A stretch of DNA of 64,000 nt from RGIG4097 sp937885645 (GTDB lineage Bacteria; Bacillota; Clostridia; Christensenellales; CAG-917): NCBI GenBank assembly GCA_937885645.1, contig CALABJ010000016.1, positions 11,543-75,542 on the forward strand. The letters are read 5' to 3'. Numbering within the stretch: position 1 is the stretch's first letter; each line of letters begins with the position of its first letter. The position numbers and the translations under genes were made by a program. Of this stretch, positions 7,851-16,162 are shown piece after piece. The notes under the pieces are model-generated. The model had not been told where the DNA came from. It saw only the letters and a list, made by a program, of their open reading frames with translations, and searched no databases.

Positions 7851-7882
7851 AAAAGAGCAACTCGTCACCGAATTGCTCTTTT
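7851..7882. terminator. Bidirectional terminator
   Basis: AAAAGAGCAA (7851-7860) and TTGCTCTTTT (7873-7882) with a 12-base loop, followed by T-run on the plus side. It lies between the convergent yczE-like and transporter genes. Confidence 0.85.
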
Positions 7883-7908
7883 TTGTTGACTTTTTATCCT
7901 TCCACCCT

Positions 7909-9513
7909 TTATGCCACTGTGCCAAAACCGATTTCTTCAGCAGTGTCGCCGTCAGGGATTTCATTGTATTCCTTTCTTGCACGGACTTCTGCCATCATCT
8001 TTTCAAGTTCCTTTTCGTTCAGGTGGAACTTCTTTTTGTAGATGATCATTGCCACGGACACAAACACCATAGGGATAAGACACATGCACACAAGCAAAAT
8101 CATCTTGTTCTTTTCAGGGACGCTGGTGGTGACTTCTGCAATCAAAGCATCTTTCATCTCTGCGGCAATATCTCCCGAGGACACTGCGTTTTCAATGTTA
8201 GAAATTTGGTTGGTGTAGGTGAGGACACCTGCAATCATATACACTGCGGACACAAGGCCTTGTTGCAATGCACTGCCCATCTTTGCGGTGAAGGGGCGCA
8301 GTGAGAAGATGAGGCCTTCATCACGTCTGCCGTGCTTCCACTCGTTGTATTCGATGGTGTTGGCGATGTTGATGATCATGATCATATAGTGTGCTCCACC
8401 AAAGCCAGTGATTGCACTGATGATTGCCATAAGCACAAACTTGATCCACCAAGTTGTTGACATATATGCCCCTGCGCTAAATGAAAGCCCAACCACCATA
8501 AAGAGTGCGTAGCCTATGACCATACAGAAAAGGGTGAAATACAGCACCTTATCTCTGCCAAACTTGTTTGACAGCCAAGGATACAACACAACCATAGCCG
8601 TTGAGGTGATTGCACCGCCTATGCCGAGGGTTGTAAACCAACCGCCTTGATAGCCAAATTCAAAATAGAAATAGGACATTTGCAGACCGCCTGTCACAAC
8701 GCCACTGCCTATGCTGATGATGAGGAGCACCAGTGCGCTGATGAGGAGTTGGTCGTTTTTGAAGATTGTCTTGAAGATATCGCGGAGTTTCAGTGCGTCT
8801 TCCTTTTTCAGGTTTCTAGGCAAAGGTCTTTCCTTGACGCCTAAGATTGTGAAGAGTTGGAATCCTACCATCAAAACAACCGCCACGATTGCAAGGATAC
8901 GATAAGCGTTGACTGCACCAACAAATGAAAGTGCCCCTGCGGTGAACATAGGCACAACAAGGCCCACAAGTCCGCCACCTGCACCTGCGCATATTTGGGT
9001 GAAAGAGGTCAGTTTGTTTCGGTCTTCGTTGTGAGTGGTCAGTGTGGGCATCATACCCCAGTAGGAGATGTCGTTCATTGTGAAGGTGATGCTGAACAGG
9101 AGATATGCCGCCGCCAACATACCGATGAACGCCCAACCGTCCACGGGCAAGCAGAACACCATAATGATGACCGCGCCTGTGAGCACTGCGCCTATGGTTT
9201 GCCAAGGCTTATATCTGCCCCACTTTGACCTGGTATTTTCAACGATACCACCCATAATAGGGTCGTTGAAAGCATCAAATATTCTTGCAGCAATGATGAT
9301 GATTGTGATTGAAGCAAACTGCCCATCAGTCAAGTTCTTGGTGAACAATACAAATGCAAGAAGATAGCCGTTGAAAAGGTTGTAGAGGAAGTCTCTACCC
9401 AACGTACCGAGAGGATACATAAAGAAGTTGCGGAAAGAAAGTCTATCTCCGCCCTCTTCAGTAGGCACTCCCCCGAAGCCCAAAAATTTCATCAAAAAGT
9501 TTTTCAGTTTCAT
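7909..9513 (-). CDS. GPH/MelB-family sugar:cation symporter
   Basis: 534 residues, 12 predicted membrane helices. It should import a sugar or glycoside with Na+ or H+. The MelB signature region DAFNDPIMGGIVENTRS (about 90-106) followed by GRYKPW is clear, with the acidic cation-site residues conserved. The second half has EYNEWKHGRRDEG, also typical. The ATG has GAGGGAT. It is the last gene of the cluster SLC13-like, sialidase, small membrane protein, symporter. Uptake of a sugar released by the sialidase or a partner glycosidase is likely but inferred from location. Confidence 0.88.
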   Translation of the reverse strand: MKLKNFLMKFLGFGGVPTEEGGDRLSFRNFFMYPLGTLGRDFLYNLFNGYLLAFVLFTKNLTDGQFASITIIIIAARIFDAFNDPIMGGIVENTRSKWGRYKPWQTIGAVLTGAVIIMVFCLPVDGWAFIGMLAAAYLLFSITFTMNDISYWGMMPTLTTHNEDRNKLTSFTQICAGAGGGLVGLVVPMFTAGALSFVGAVNAYRILAIVAVVLMVGFQLFTILGVKERPLPRNLKKEDALKLRDIFKTIFKNDQLLISALVLLIISIGSGVVTGGLQMSYFYFEFGYQGGWFTTLGIGGAITSTAMVVLYPWLSNKFGRDKVLYFTLFCMVIGYALFMVVGLSFSAGAYMSTTWWIKFVLMAIISAITGFGGAHYMIMIINIANTIEYNEWKHGRRDEGLIFSLRPFTAKMGSALQQGLVSAVYMIAGVLTYTNQISNIENAVSSGDIAAEMKDALIAEVTTSVPEKNKMILLVCMCLIPMVFVSVAMIIYKKKFHLNEKELEKMMAEVRARKEYNEIPDGDTAEEIGFGTVA

Positions 9514-9544
9514 AATTTATCCCTCTGCCAAAATATGGCGTTTG

Positions 9545-9922
9545 TTATCCAAGTACGACGATGACCACCAGCATTGCCACCACTTCAACCAGTGCCACAA
9601 GGTTGATGACAAGTTGCAATACGGATTCAACCTTCCTGTCAAGGAATTTGCCAAGGGACAACCCTGCCCCTATCACTGAAAGGACCATAGTCACCACTGC
9701 AAATATAATATAAAACACTGCGCCAAAGCCAAAGCCTATGCCCGCCCCGATTGTGTTGCCCGCATCGGTTTCCGCTTTCATATCATTGTAGCTGTTGATG
9801 GTTGTCACAAAAAACACTATTGACACCACAAGACCTACCACCGCAAGAACGGTGAATATGACGTTGGCAATCCTCAGTGCTTTCAAATTTATTTTGCTTT
9901 CCTTAACAATGCTTTCAGCCAT
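9545..9922 (-). CDS. Small membrane protein in the sialidase cluster
   Basis: 125 residues from the ATG one base after the sialidase stop (TGA-A-ATG), with AGGAGG ending six bases upstream. Longer in-frame starts lie inside the sialidase gene and are rejected. There are three membrane segments (about 20-42, 60-85 and 100-122), with a Gly-rich loop GAGIGFGFG. It may be a DUF4064-like protein but no firm family match is claimed. Tight coupling suggests co-translation with the sialidase and a role in the same surface process. Confidence 0.72.
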   Translation of the reverse strand: MAESIVKESKINLKALRIANVIFTVLAVVGLVVSIVFFVTTINSYNDMKAETDAGNTIGAGIGFGFGAVFYIIFAVVTMVLSVIGAGLSLGKFLDRKVESVLQLVINLVALVEVVAMLVVIVVLG

Positions 9923-9923
9923 T

Positions 9924-11453
9924 TCAGCCCTCCTGTTTTTCATTGAACTTATCCCAGAACCAAGTGACGTTGATTTTTTCAAAAAGGATTTCTCCTGCCT
10001 CGCCCTCATACAAAATGGCAAGGTGTCCGTCATTTAGTTCAGTCAAGCAGGAATATGCAAAAGAGCCCTCTTTCACAGGACGAGATGCGATATAGGTCAT
10101 ACTGCCGTCCTCTTCAAGGGTGAAGCCGTGGACAACGCCATCAATTCTCTTTCTGCTTGTTCCTGTGGGGGCAGACACAAAAATCCACTGTTTTCCGCCG
10201 TATGTCTGTTTGTACAGCAATGCGGACAGTTGACAATTTGCCGTCTTTGTGGCAGAGGTTTTAATTTCACTAGCATTAGGATCACGGAAATAATTGCCCC
10301 TGGTTTCATCAAAGACCATATCGGTATAGCAAAGGACTTCTTCGCTACCACGATAAAAGACTCGCAATCTTCCGTCATCCAAAAGCACCGCAGAAGACTC
10401 TGAACTCCAGCCCTTTGTGGTTATATTTTCACTGCGATGCCAGACGCCGTCTCCGTCACGCCAAATCAAACTTGCGTATTCAGGTTGATTCCAGTTGTGA
10501 TAATATGCCGTGAACACAAGTCTGTCGTTTTTTTCATCGTAAACGCCGTTGCCGGGGCCAACGAGCAAGGATTCCTCATCATTGCTTTTAAGATTGAGCA
10601 AGGTGGGCGCAGACCAGTTTATGCCGTCTGTGGTTGAGGTGAGATAGAGATAGGGCGCAGGATACACTTGAAAGGGTGACGTGAAGTAAAACAGATTGCT
10701 CGTCATCTTCTCACCACCCTCGGAGTAGTAGACGTTGAAGAACAAGTCCACCTCGTATCCTTCCACTCTTTCACCGCTTTCTCTCACGAAAATGCCGTAT
10801 TTGGACTTGGTGTCGTCCAAGTAGTCAAGATAATAATCGTATGGCGCAAGATGACATGCAAGACCATAACTCAAACTGCCAAAATCAAGTTTTACACTGT
10901 CTTTTTCTCTCAATAAAAGTCTGTTTTGGTCATCAAAGCCTGTTTTGCCTTTCAAGGGCGTATATGTTGAAGAACTTGTTGCGTACCCCGACGGATTGAC
11001 GTCAACGATCATATATGCCGTTGTTCCGTCTGTGGCAAGCGCAGGGTCAATAAAGCAGGTTGATCCATCGTTTCTCACGTTGCCGTTGTCCCCAAAATAG
11101 TTGGCGAAAGTATATCTCCAAGTTTTGCCGTTGTCTTGGGAAACACTGACGATGGTGTCCAATCCGGAACTGTCTTGAAGATGATTCCATCTTGCGTCTG
11201 CAGCGGTGATTATCCTGCCATCATCAAGGGTGACCATTGCAGGAATACGGAAATTGTCACTGCCACCAGTGCCTTTCAAAAAGGGTTGTTGCAAGGTTTC
11301 GCCGTTGCTTGGACGAGGGCTTTCGCTGAATTTGGCAAACTCAGCAAGCATAACCGAATAACAGCAAAAAGATGCAATGAAAATCAGCAATGCTCCTAGG
11401 CGCAATGCTCTTTTCACGTCAACTATAAATTTTTTCTTTGAAGATGCCAGCAT
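9924..11453 (-). CDS. Membrane-anchored exo-alpha-sialidase (GH33-like)
   Basis: 509 residues. It should release terminal sialic acid from glycoproteins or mucin outside the cell. A basic N-terminus and one hydrophobic segment (about 18-36) act as an uncleaved anchor. Family signs are the FRIP motif (68-71) supplying the first active-site arginine, the conserved Asp in ITAADARW, and a canonical Asp-box SQDNGKTW (105-112). Later repeats such as DGINWSAP and DDGRLRVFYRG fit the six-bladed propeller. The neighbours are an anion permease upstream and a MelB-type symporter downstream. No nan catabolic genes are in the window, so use of the free sialic acid is not shown. Confidence 0.9.
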   Translation of the reverse strand: MLASSKKKFIVDVKRALRLGALLIFIASFCCYSVMLAEFAKFSESPRPSNGETLQQPFLKGTGGSDNFRIPAMVTLDDGRIITAADARWNHLQDSSGLDTIVSVSQDNGKTWRYTFANYFGDNGNVRNDGSTCFIDPALATDGTTAYMIVDVNPSGYATSSSTYTPLKGKTGFDDQNRLLLREKDSVKLDFGSLSYGLACHLAPYDYYLDYLDDTKSKYGIFVRESGERVEGYEVDLFFNVYYSEGGEKMTSNLFYFTSPFQVYPAPYLYLTSTTDGINWSAPTLLNLKSNDEESLLVGPGNGVYDEKNDRLVFTAYYHNWNQPEYASLIWRDGDGVWHRSENITTKGWSSESSAVLLDDGRLRVFYRGSEEVLCYTDMVFDETRGNYFRDPNASEIKTSATKTANCQLSALLYKQTYGGKQWIFVSAPTGTSRKRIDGVVHGFTLEEDGSMTYIASRPVKEGSFAYSCLTELNDGHLAILYEGEAGEILFEKINVTWFWDKFNEKQEG

Positions 11454-11471
11454 ATCTTTTGTTTATCCATC

Positions 11472-12797
11472 TTACAGGATTCCGTAGAAAATCCAGATGA
11501 AGGCATAGCCTGAAAGCACTGCCGTCAAGGTGAAAGGCACGCTTATCTTCATAAAGTCTTTTGCCTTCACTTCGTAGCCTTCTTTTCTCAGCATACCAAC
11601 ACCTGTTATGTTGGCGCTTGCGCCGATAGGAGTGATATTTCCGCCAAGGGTTGCGCCCACGAGAAGTCCAAAGTACAGCACTGTGGGGTCAACACCCATT
11701 GAGGAAGCCACACCTGACACAACGGGGAGCATTGCCATGACGTAGGGGATGTTGTCCACAAATGCAGAGATGAGGACGGATGCAAACACCAACAGCGTGT
11801 ACATCAAGAAAACGTTGCTGCCTCCCAGTTTTGCAAGGCCTTCTGCCAGTTTGTCGATGACGCCAACGTGGTCGATGCATCCAATGACAACAAACAGTGA
11901 TGCAAGAAGAAGCAAGGTTTGATAGTCCATCTCCTTGAAAACTTGCTTTGTGCCTGCAAAGGTTTTTGTCTTGCAAAGGTTGTAGACAATGCCCACAATC
12001 AGCAATCCCATGCAGATTATGCCGTTGCGGTGGTCATAGACGCCAAGTGCAACAGGGTCTGTGGGCTTGGGGATGAATGATGCTGCAATGAGGAACACCA
12101 CCACCAAAAGAAGAAGTACGCTGGGCACGTAGTCCTTGACTTCTGTCTTTTCACTGAGGGTGAGGGGTTGCTTCTCTTTGCGGAAAAGGAAGAATATGAT
12201 GACTGCGGTGAGAGCCGCACCAAGTTCAACCGCCCAGAAAATGCCGGGCTTTCCTTGATACCAGAAGAAATCCGCAAAGGTCATATTCATTTGACCTGCA
12301 AGAAGGATTGAGGTTGTGTCGCCAACAAGGGTTGCCGCACCTTGCAAGTTTGAGGACACTGCAATGCAGATGATAGGGCCGACAGGTGATATATTTTGCT
12401 TTTTGCACACCGCAAGGGCTATGGGCGCAACGATAAGCACCGTCGCCACGTTGTCCATAAATGCGGACACCACACCTGCAAACACTGACATAGCCACAAC
12501 CGCCGCGCGCACGTTTTTGAACTTGGACAACATAACGTCCGCTATGCGCATAGGCATCTTGGACTCAATGAAGAGGGACACTATGCCCATTGTGCCTGCA
12601 ATCATCATAAGCACGTTGAAGTCTATGGCGTTTATGAACGTGGAAAAGGTGAAATCAACTGACTTGTCAATGGCAAGCCACACTGAAAACACCACCGCAG
12701 ATGCGAGGGCGATATACGGTTTGAACTTGGGCAGTGCAAACAGCAACACATAGGTCACTGCAAACAGCACTATTGCAACAATCATAGTAGTGGTCAT
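11472..12797 (-). CDS. SLC13/ArsB-NhaD-type anion permease
   Basis: 441 residues, about 11 membrane helices. It is an ion-transporter superfamily member carrying dicarboxylates, sulfate, arsenite or Na+/H+. The two inverted repeats each contain a discontinuous helix motif: SAFMDNVATVLIVAP (about 110-124) and SAFVDNIPYVMAMLP in the second half. Each is followed by a GGNITPIGASAN-like loop. AAGGAG precedes the ATG. It starts the run into the sialidase gene (18-base gap). Substrate cannot be fixed; an organic acid made from sugars is plausible. Confidence 0.82.
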   Translation of the reverse strand: MTTTMIVAIVLFAVTYVLLFALPKFKPYIALASAVVFSVWLAIDKSVDFTFSTFINAIDFNVLMMIAGTMGIVSLFIESKMPMRIADVMLSKFKNVRAAVVAMSVFAGVVSAFMDNVATVLIVAPIALAVCKKQNISPVGPIICIAVSSNLQGAATLVGDTTSILLAGQMNMTFADFFWYQGKPGIFWAVELGAALTAVIIFFLFRKEKQPLTLSEKTEVKDYVPSVLLLLVVVFLIAASFIPKPTDPVALGVYDHRNGIICMGLLIVGIVYNLCKTKTFAGTKQVFKEMDYQTLLLLASLFVVIGCIDHVGVIDKLAEGLAKLGGSNVFLMYTLLVFASVLISAFVDNIPYVMAMLPVVSGVASSMGVDPTVLYFGLLVGATLGGNITPIGASANITGVGMLRKEGYEVKAKDFMKISVPFTLTAVLSGYAFIWIFYGIL

Positions 12798-12820
12798 CTA
12801 TATCTTTCTCCTTGTTTCAA

Positions 12821-13255
12821 TCAGTCGGCAGATGTGTTTGCTTTGCGAAACTCTGCTCCGTCTTGCAATTTTATGTACATGAAGTTATCTGAGCCATCTT
12901 CTATAAAAAACAGCTTTCCATCTTCGTATTTGAATTTGTTTGTTTGTGTCCTCGATCCGTGTATGTTGGGTACGTTTTCAACCACCAAAGTGACAATGTT
13001 GCCCTCTACGGCATAATTTCCTTCGCCAATAAAGCTGCTCAGCCAAGTTTCTAAATACATAAATGTCCCATCTTCGCGAAGCACAATGTTGAACAGACTT
13101 CCGTCAGCGTTGTCAGTAATGTAATTCCCATATATGGTTTGAGAGGGTTCTTTGGGAGGATTTTCATCGGACTTAGTGCATGCCACAAAAGACAACAAAA
13201 CCATCATTATAACTAGCACTAAAACAATGATATGTACATTTTTGCTCTTTTTCAT
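12821..13255 (-). CDS. Small lipocalin-like lipoprotein
   Basis: 144 residues. A lipoprotein signal peptide (MKKSKN, hydrophobic stretch, SFVAC) places the mature protein on the outer face of the membrane at Cys26. The remainder reads as beta-strands with the pattern YGNYITDNADGS...LREDGTFMYLE...GEGNYAVEGN, like small clostridial DUF5640/lipocalin-type lipoproteins. AAGGAA precedes the ATG. It lies 23 bases upstream of the permease gene and may lead that operon. The ligand is unknown. Confidence 0.7.
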   Translation of the reverse strand: MKKSKNVHIIVLVLVIMMVLLSFVACTKSDENPPKEPSQTIYGNYITDNADGSLFNIVLREDGTFMYLETWLSSFIGEGNYAVEGNIVTLVVENVPNIHGSRTQTNKFKYEDGKLFFIEDGSDNFMYIKLQDGAEFRKANTSAD

Positions 13256-13267
13256 AGAATTCCTTAA

Positions 13268-13324
13268 TCATTTCCTTTCAAGACAGACGAGAGTTTCTAC
13301 GTGGGTCAAGACTCCAAAAGGTAT
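13268..13324 (-). pseudogene. Remnant of an rlmD/rumA-type gene 3' end
   Basis: Read on the minus strand this stretch encodes PFGVLTHVETLVCLERK and a stop. That closely matches the C-terminus of the intact rlmD 400 bases away (FPQTSHVETLVCLTRKE). The DNA agrees at about 20 of 23 positions over the HVETLVCL codons. No start or upstream coding sequence remains. It is best explained as a leftover tail after duplication or replacement around the intervening 113-residue gene. Confidence 0.65.
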
Positions 13325-13333
13325 ATTTTTAAA

Positions 13334-13675
13334 TTACGTAAACACCTTGATTATTTCAATTTTCCCGATAATATGTTTATTAAAATTATCAAGTTCTTCC
13401 GCAGGTATCCATAGTTCTTGATGGTAAGAAGCACCAACAGTTTGTACAGTAAAAGAAGCTATATAATCATCATCAATTTCGAATTGAGTGACATACCCTC
13501 TATATCCCGAATCAGAATCTTTTGTATTCCATTTTCCTGCAATTTCTTCCGCATAGCGTTGATTTAGCACAGGATAAAAAATCGGTTTCCAATCAAGCCT
13601 AGGTGGGAACTTCGTAAAACCGCTTTGCTCGATCAATTCTTTTTCTTTTTCACCAACAGGTCTGAATAAAATCAT
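13334..13675 (-). CDS. ADP-ribosylation/crystallin J1-like small protein
   Basis: 113 residues from the ATG that overlaps the rlmD stop (ATGA), with AAGGAG inside the rlmD tail. An upstream in-frame ATG is rejected. The sequence pattern FRPVG-x-KE-x-ELI, FPPRL, IFYPVLN-x-x-YA, GYVT-x-FE and QTVGA-x-x-H-x-ELW matches small proteins commonly annotated ADP-ribosylation/crystallin J1. Their biochemical role is not known and they lack the large hydrolase domain. It is coupled to rlmD and flanked downstream by a duplicated rlmD tail, so it may be a late insertion. Confidence 0.75.
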   Translation of the reverse strand: MILFRPVGEKEKELIEQSGFTKFPPRLDWKPIFYPVLNQRYAEEIAGKWNTKDSDSGYRGYVTQFEIDDDYIASFTVQTVGASYHQELWIPAEELDNFNKHIIGKIEIIKVFT

Positions 13676-15015
13676 AACAACTCCTTTCGCGTGAGACAAA
13701 CGAGGGTTTCGACGTGGCTTGTCTGCGGAAACATATCGTAGGGTTGCAAGGTTTCGATATTGTAGTGGGGCAACAATGCTTTCAAATCTCTTGCGAGGGT
13801 GGCAGGGTTGCAGGACACGTATATCACCTTGTCAAACTGACCTTTCACTATTGCTTCAAGCACTTCGGGAGTGCAACCTTTTCTGGGCGGGTCAAGGATG
13901 ATGGCAGAGCCTTTGCCCTTTCGTCTTGCCATAAACTTGGTGGCGTCATCGCAGAGGCAATCAACTCTATGCTCAAAGCCCAGTTTGCTCATCAGTGCCT
14001 TTGCGTCGTCAACTGCTTCTTTGACGATTTCAACAGATACGATTTTGCAATTCAATCTTGATGCAAGTTCTGCTGTCAACAGTCCAACACCTGAGTACAA
14101 CTCTACAAGTTCACCGCTGAAACCTTTGAGGTTGTCTGCAACAGATGAATAGATTGCGTCACGGACTGCGCCGTTGACTTGGAAGAAACTGACAGGTGAC
14201 ACCACGGCGGAAAACTTGCCAAGATTTTGTTCTCTCTCCTTGCCGTAAACAAGGACTGCACTGTCACCAAGAATAACGTTGGTATCCTTTTTGTTGGATG
14301 AGAGGTGGACTGTCACTTCCCCGAATTTTTCATCGAGGGCTTTGCCTAGTTCAGAAAGGTTTTTCACCTTGTCACCATTGATGACAAGGGTGACTGAAAG
14401 GTTGTCCAGCTTTCTTGCAACAAGGTGACGAAGAAGTCCAACGCCAGTATTCTCGTTATACACAGAAAGTTTGTTTTCATTTGCCCACTTGGTGACAATC
14501 TCAATCAGTTCACTTGCCCACTCGCCGTGAAGGGCGCAGTGCTTCATTGACACGACTTTGTGGGTGCGTTTTTCATAAAATCCAACCACAACGTCACCAA
14601 GACCATTGATGCCAAAGGGCAATGAAAGTTTGTTTCTGTATCCCCATTCATTGAGGGAGATGACTGCGGGGACGTCATAGTCAAAGCCACCGTTTCTGCG
14701 TAGGCTACGCTCTACGCTTTCCCGCTTCAGTTCCAGTTGCATATCCTTTGACATATGTTGAAGATCACATCCACCGCACTTGCCAAAATAACAGCAACGG
14801 GGTTTTATCCGATCGTTTGAGGGGGATAAAACCTCAATCAGTTCACCAAAGGCGTAATCCTTCTTGACATAGGAAAGGCGCACCCTCACCTTTTCGTGGG
14901 GTAATGCAAGGGGCACAAAGATGGGATAGGTGTCATATTTCACCACCCCTTCACCTGTGACACCAAGGTCTATGACCTCGCCTTCAATCACGTCGCCGAC
15001 AAGAAGTTTTAGCAT
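13672..15015 (-). CDS. rlmD: 23S rRNA (uracil-C5)-methyltransferase, RlmD/RlmCD type
   Basis: 447 residues. It methylates a uracil of 23S rRNA using S-adenosylmethionine. An N-terminal TRAM domain (about 1-60) is followed by the four-cysteine iron-sulfur motif CCYFGKCGGC (about 74-83), the SAM-binding fold (LVELYSGVGLLT), LDPPRKG, and the catalytic cysteine in SCNPATLARD. The C-terminal HVETLVCL block is standard. The ATG overlaps the upstream hydrolase stop by 7 bases. A gene of the crystallin J1-like type overlaps its 3' end by ATGA. RlmD, RlmC and RlmCD cannot be separated by sequence reading alone. Confidence 0.92.
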   Translation of the reverse strand: MLKLLVGDVIEGEVIDLGVTGEGVVKYDTYPIFVPLALPHEKVRVRLSYVKKDYAFGELIEVLSPSNDRIKPRCCYFGKCGGCDLQHMSKDMQLELKRESVERSLRRNGGFDYDVPAVISLNEWGYRNKLSLPFGINGLGDVVVGFYEKRTHKVVSMKHCALHGEWASELIEIVTKWANENKLSVYNENTGVGLLRHLVARKLDNLSVTLVINGDKVKNLSELGKALDEKFGEVTVHLSSNKKDTNVILGDSAVLVYGKEREQNLGKFSAVVSPVSFFQVNGAVRDAIYSSVADNLKGFSGELVELYSGVGLLTAELASRLNCKIVSVEIVKEAVDDAKALMSKLGFEHRVDCLCDDATKFMARRKGKGSAIILDPPRKGCTPEVLEAIVKGQFDKVIYVSCNPATLARDLKALLPHYNIETLQPYDMFPQTSHVETLVCLTRKELL

Positions 15016-16067
15016 TTCACTTTTCCTTTCAGTGCTTTTTTGTAGTTGTCAAGGAAGGTCTTTACACGGATGTGACCTTCAGTCAAGTCTATGCCCAAAG
15101 AGAGCATTTCATTTCGATACCAAGTCATGATTTTCAGCATATCCTGTCTTGCAGGTTTGAAGGGCAAACGAAGGACGTAGCAGTGCGAGTTGTTGAGCAC
15201 GTTTTTGCCCACGTAGTAATCATTGCGCACTCCTGCTTTTGTCAATGCCTTTGAGAAGCGTTTTGCCTCTCCTGCGCAGAGGAAATCAAGTCCGCCACCA
15301 TTATTGTAAGTGATGGGATAGTCCGCTGTGATGAAGTTGTAGGGGTCTGACTCACGATAAAACTCCCACGCCCTAAATGCCTTTCTTGACAGCTTGCCTG
15401 AGTAATATCTGACGATAAGAAGGTGGGTGCAAGGGATACGATACATAACGTCAAAACTGAATGCACCACTGATGAAGATTTGTCTTGCGGGCTTCACCTT
15501 CACCTCAGGGAGACCAAGTTTTTTGCGGTATTCCTCGTTGACACTGGCAACGCCGAGAAGTGAGCCGAGATGTCCTCCCGAGCTGTCACCGGTGACGGTC
15601 ACTTTGTCAAGGTCAAGGTTGTATGTGTCCTTGACTGTCTCAAGAAAATTGATGGCGTCAACCACGTCAATCAAGTGTTCAGGGAAAAATACCGCAGGAG
15701 ATACTCTATGCTCAATGACGAAAACCACTGCCCCCATTGTTGCGTAGAGGCGTGCATATCCGTCACGACGGTTGCGGTTGTGTATCATCCAGCCACCACC
15801 GGGAATATCTAGGACAACGGGGTGTTTGTCCAGTTTCAAGGTGGGGAGATAGACGTCCATCACAAGGTCCTCGCCGTTTACTGATTTGTAAACAACGTCC
15901 TTCACCACTTTGATTTCATCGTTGAAAGGAGTCCTGCCATTGGGCACTGCTCTGCTTCCTTCAAAGACGTCGAAGACGTCTGCCATAAGTGGGTGACGGA
16001 ACATTCCGTATTTTTTCCTGAACTCTTTGTTCAGTTGTCTTTCTTTTGCGCGTGTTGTCTTGTCCAT
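15009..16067 (-). CDS. Alpha/beta hydrolase of the hormone-sensitive lipase/esterase type
   Basis: 352 residues starting at MDKTTRAKERQ; an upstream ATG would extend into a hairpin and lacks a ribosome site. The oxyanion-hole segment is IPGGGWM (normally HGGGW; here His is replaced by Pro) and the nucleophile lies in GDSSGGHLG, typical of the HSL clade. The likely catalytic His is in NNSHCYVL. No signal peptide is present, so it should be a cytoplasmic carboxylesterase. It overlaps rlmD by 7 bases. Confidence 0.8.
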   Translation of the reverse strand: MDKTTRAKERQLNKEFRKKYGMFRHPLMADVFDVFEGSRAVPNGRTPFNDEIKVVKDVVYKSVNGEDLVMDVYLPTLKLDKHPVVLDIPGGGWMIHNRNRRDGYARLYATMGAVVFVIEHRVSPAVFFPEHLIDVVDAINFLETVKDTYNLDLDKVTVTGDSSGGHLGSLLGVASVNEEYRKKLGLPEVKVKPARQIFISGAFSFDVMYRIPCTHLLIVRYYSGKLSRKAFRAWEFYRESDPYNFITADYPITYNNGGGLDFLCAGEAKRFSKALTKAGVRNDYYVGKNVLNNSHCYVLRLPFKPARQDMLKIMTWYRNEMLSLGIDLTEGHIRVKTFLDNYKKALKGKVKC

Positions 16068-16087
16068 AATTTTCCGTGAAAGCCCTA

Positions 16088-16113
16088 GCTGGACGGCAAA
16101 AATGCCGTCCAGC
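16088..16113. repeat. 11-bp perfect hairpin before the esterase gene
   Basis: GCTGGACGGCA (16088-16098) and TGCCGTCCAGC (16103-16113) around AAAA. It lies 20 bases upstream of the ATG at 16067, inside the leader. It shares the GACGGCA core with the adjacent pfp terminator. Confidence 0.7.
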
Positions 16114-16125
16114 AATATTATTTTT

Positions 16126-16153
16126 CAAAAAGACGGCAACCGAAATTGCCGTC
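16126..16153 (-). terminator. pfp terminator
   Basis: GACGGCAA (16132-16139) and TTGCCGTC (16146-16153). In the minus direction TTTTT follows directly. It sits ten bases after the pfp stop. Confidence 0.8.
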
Positions 16154-16162
16154 AGTCAACTA

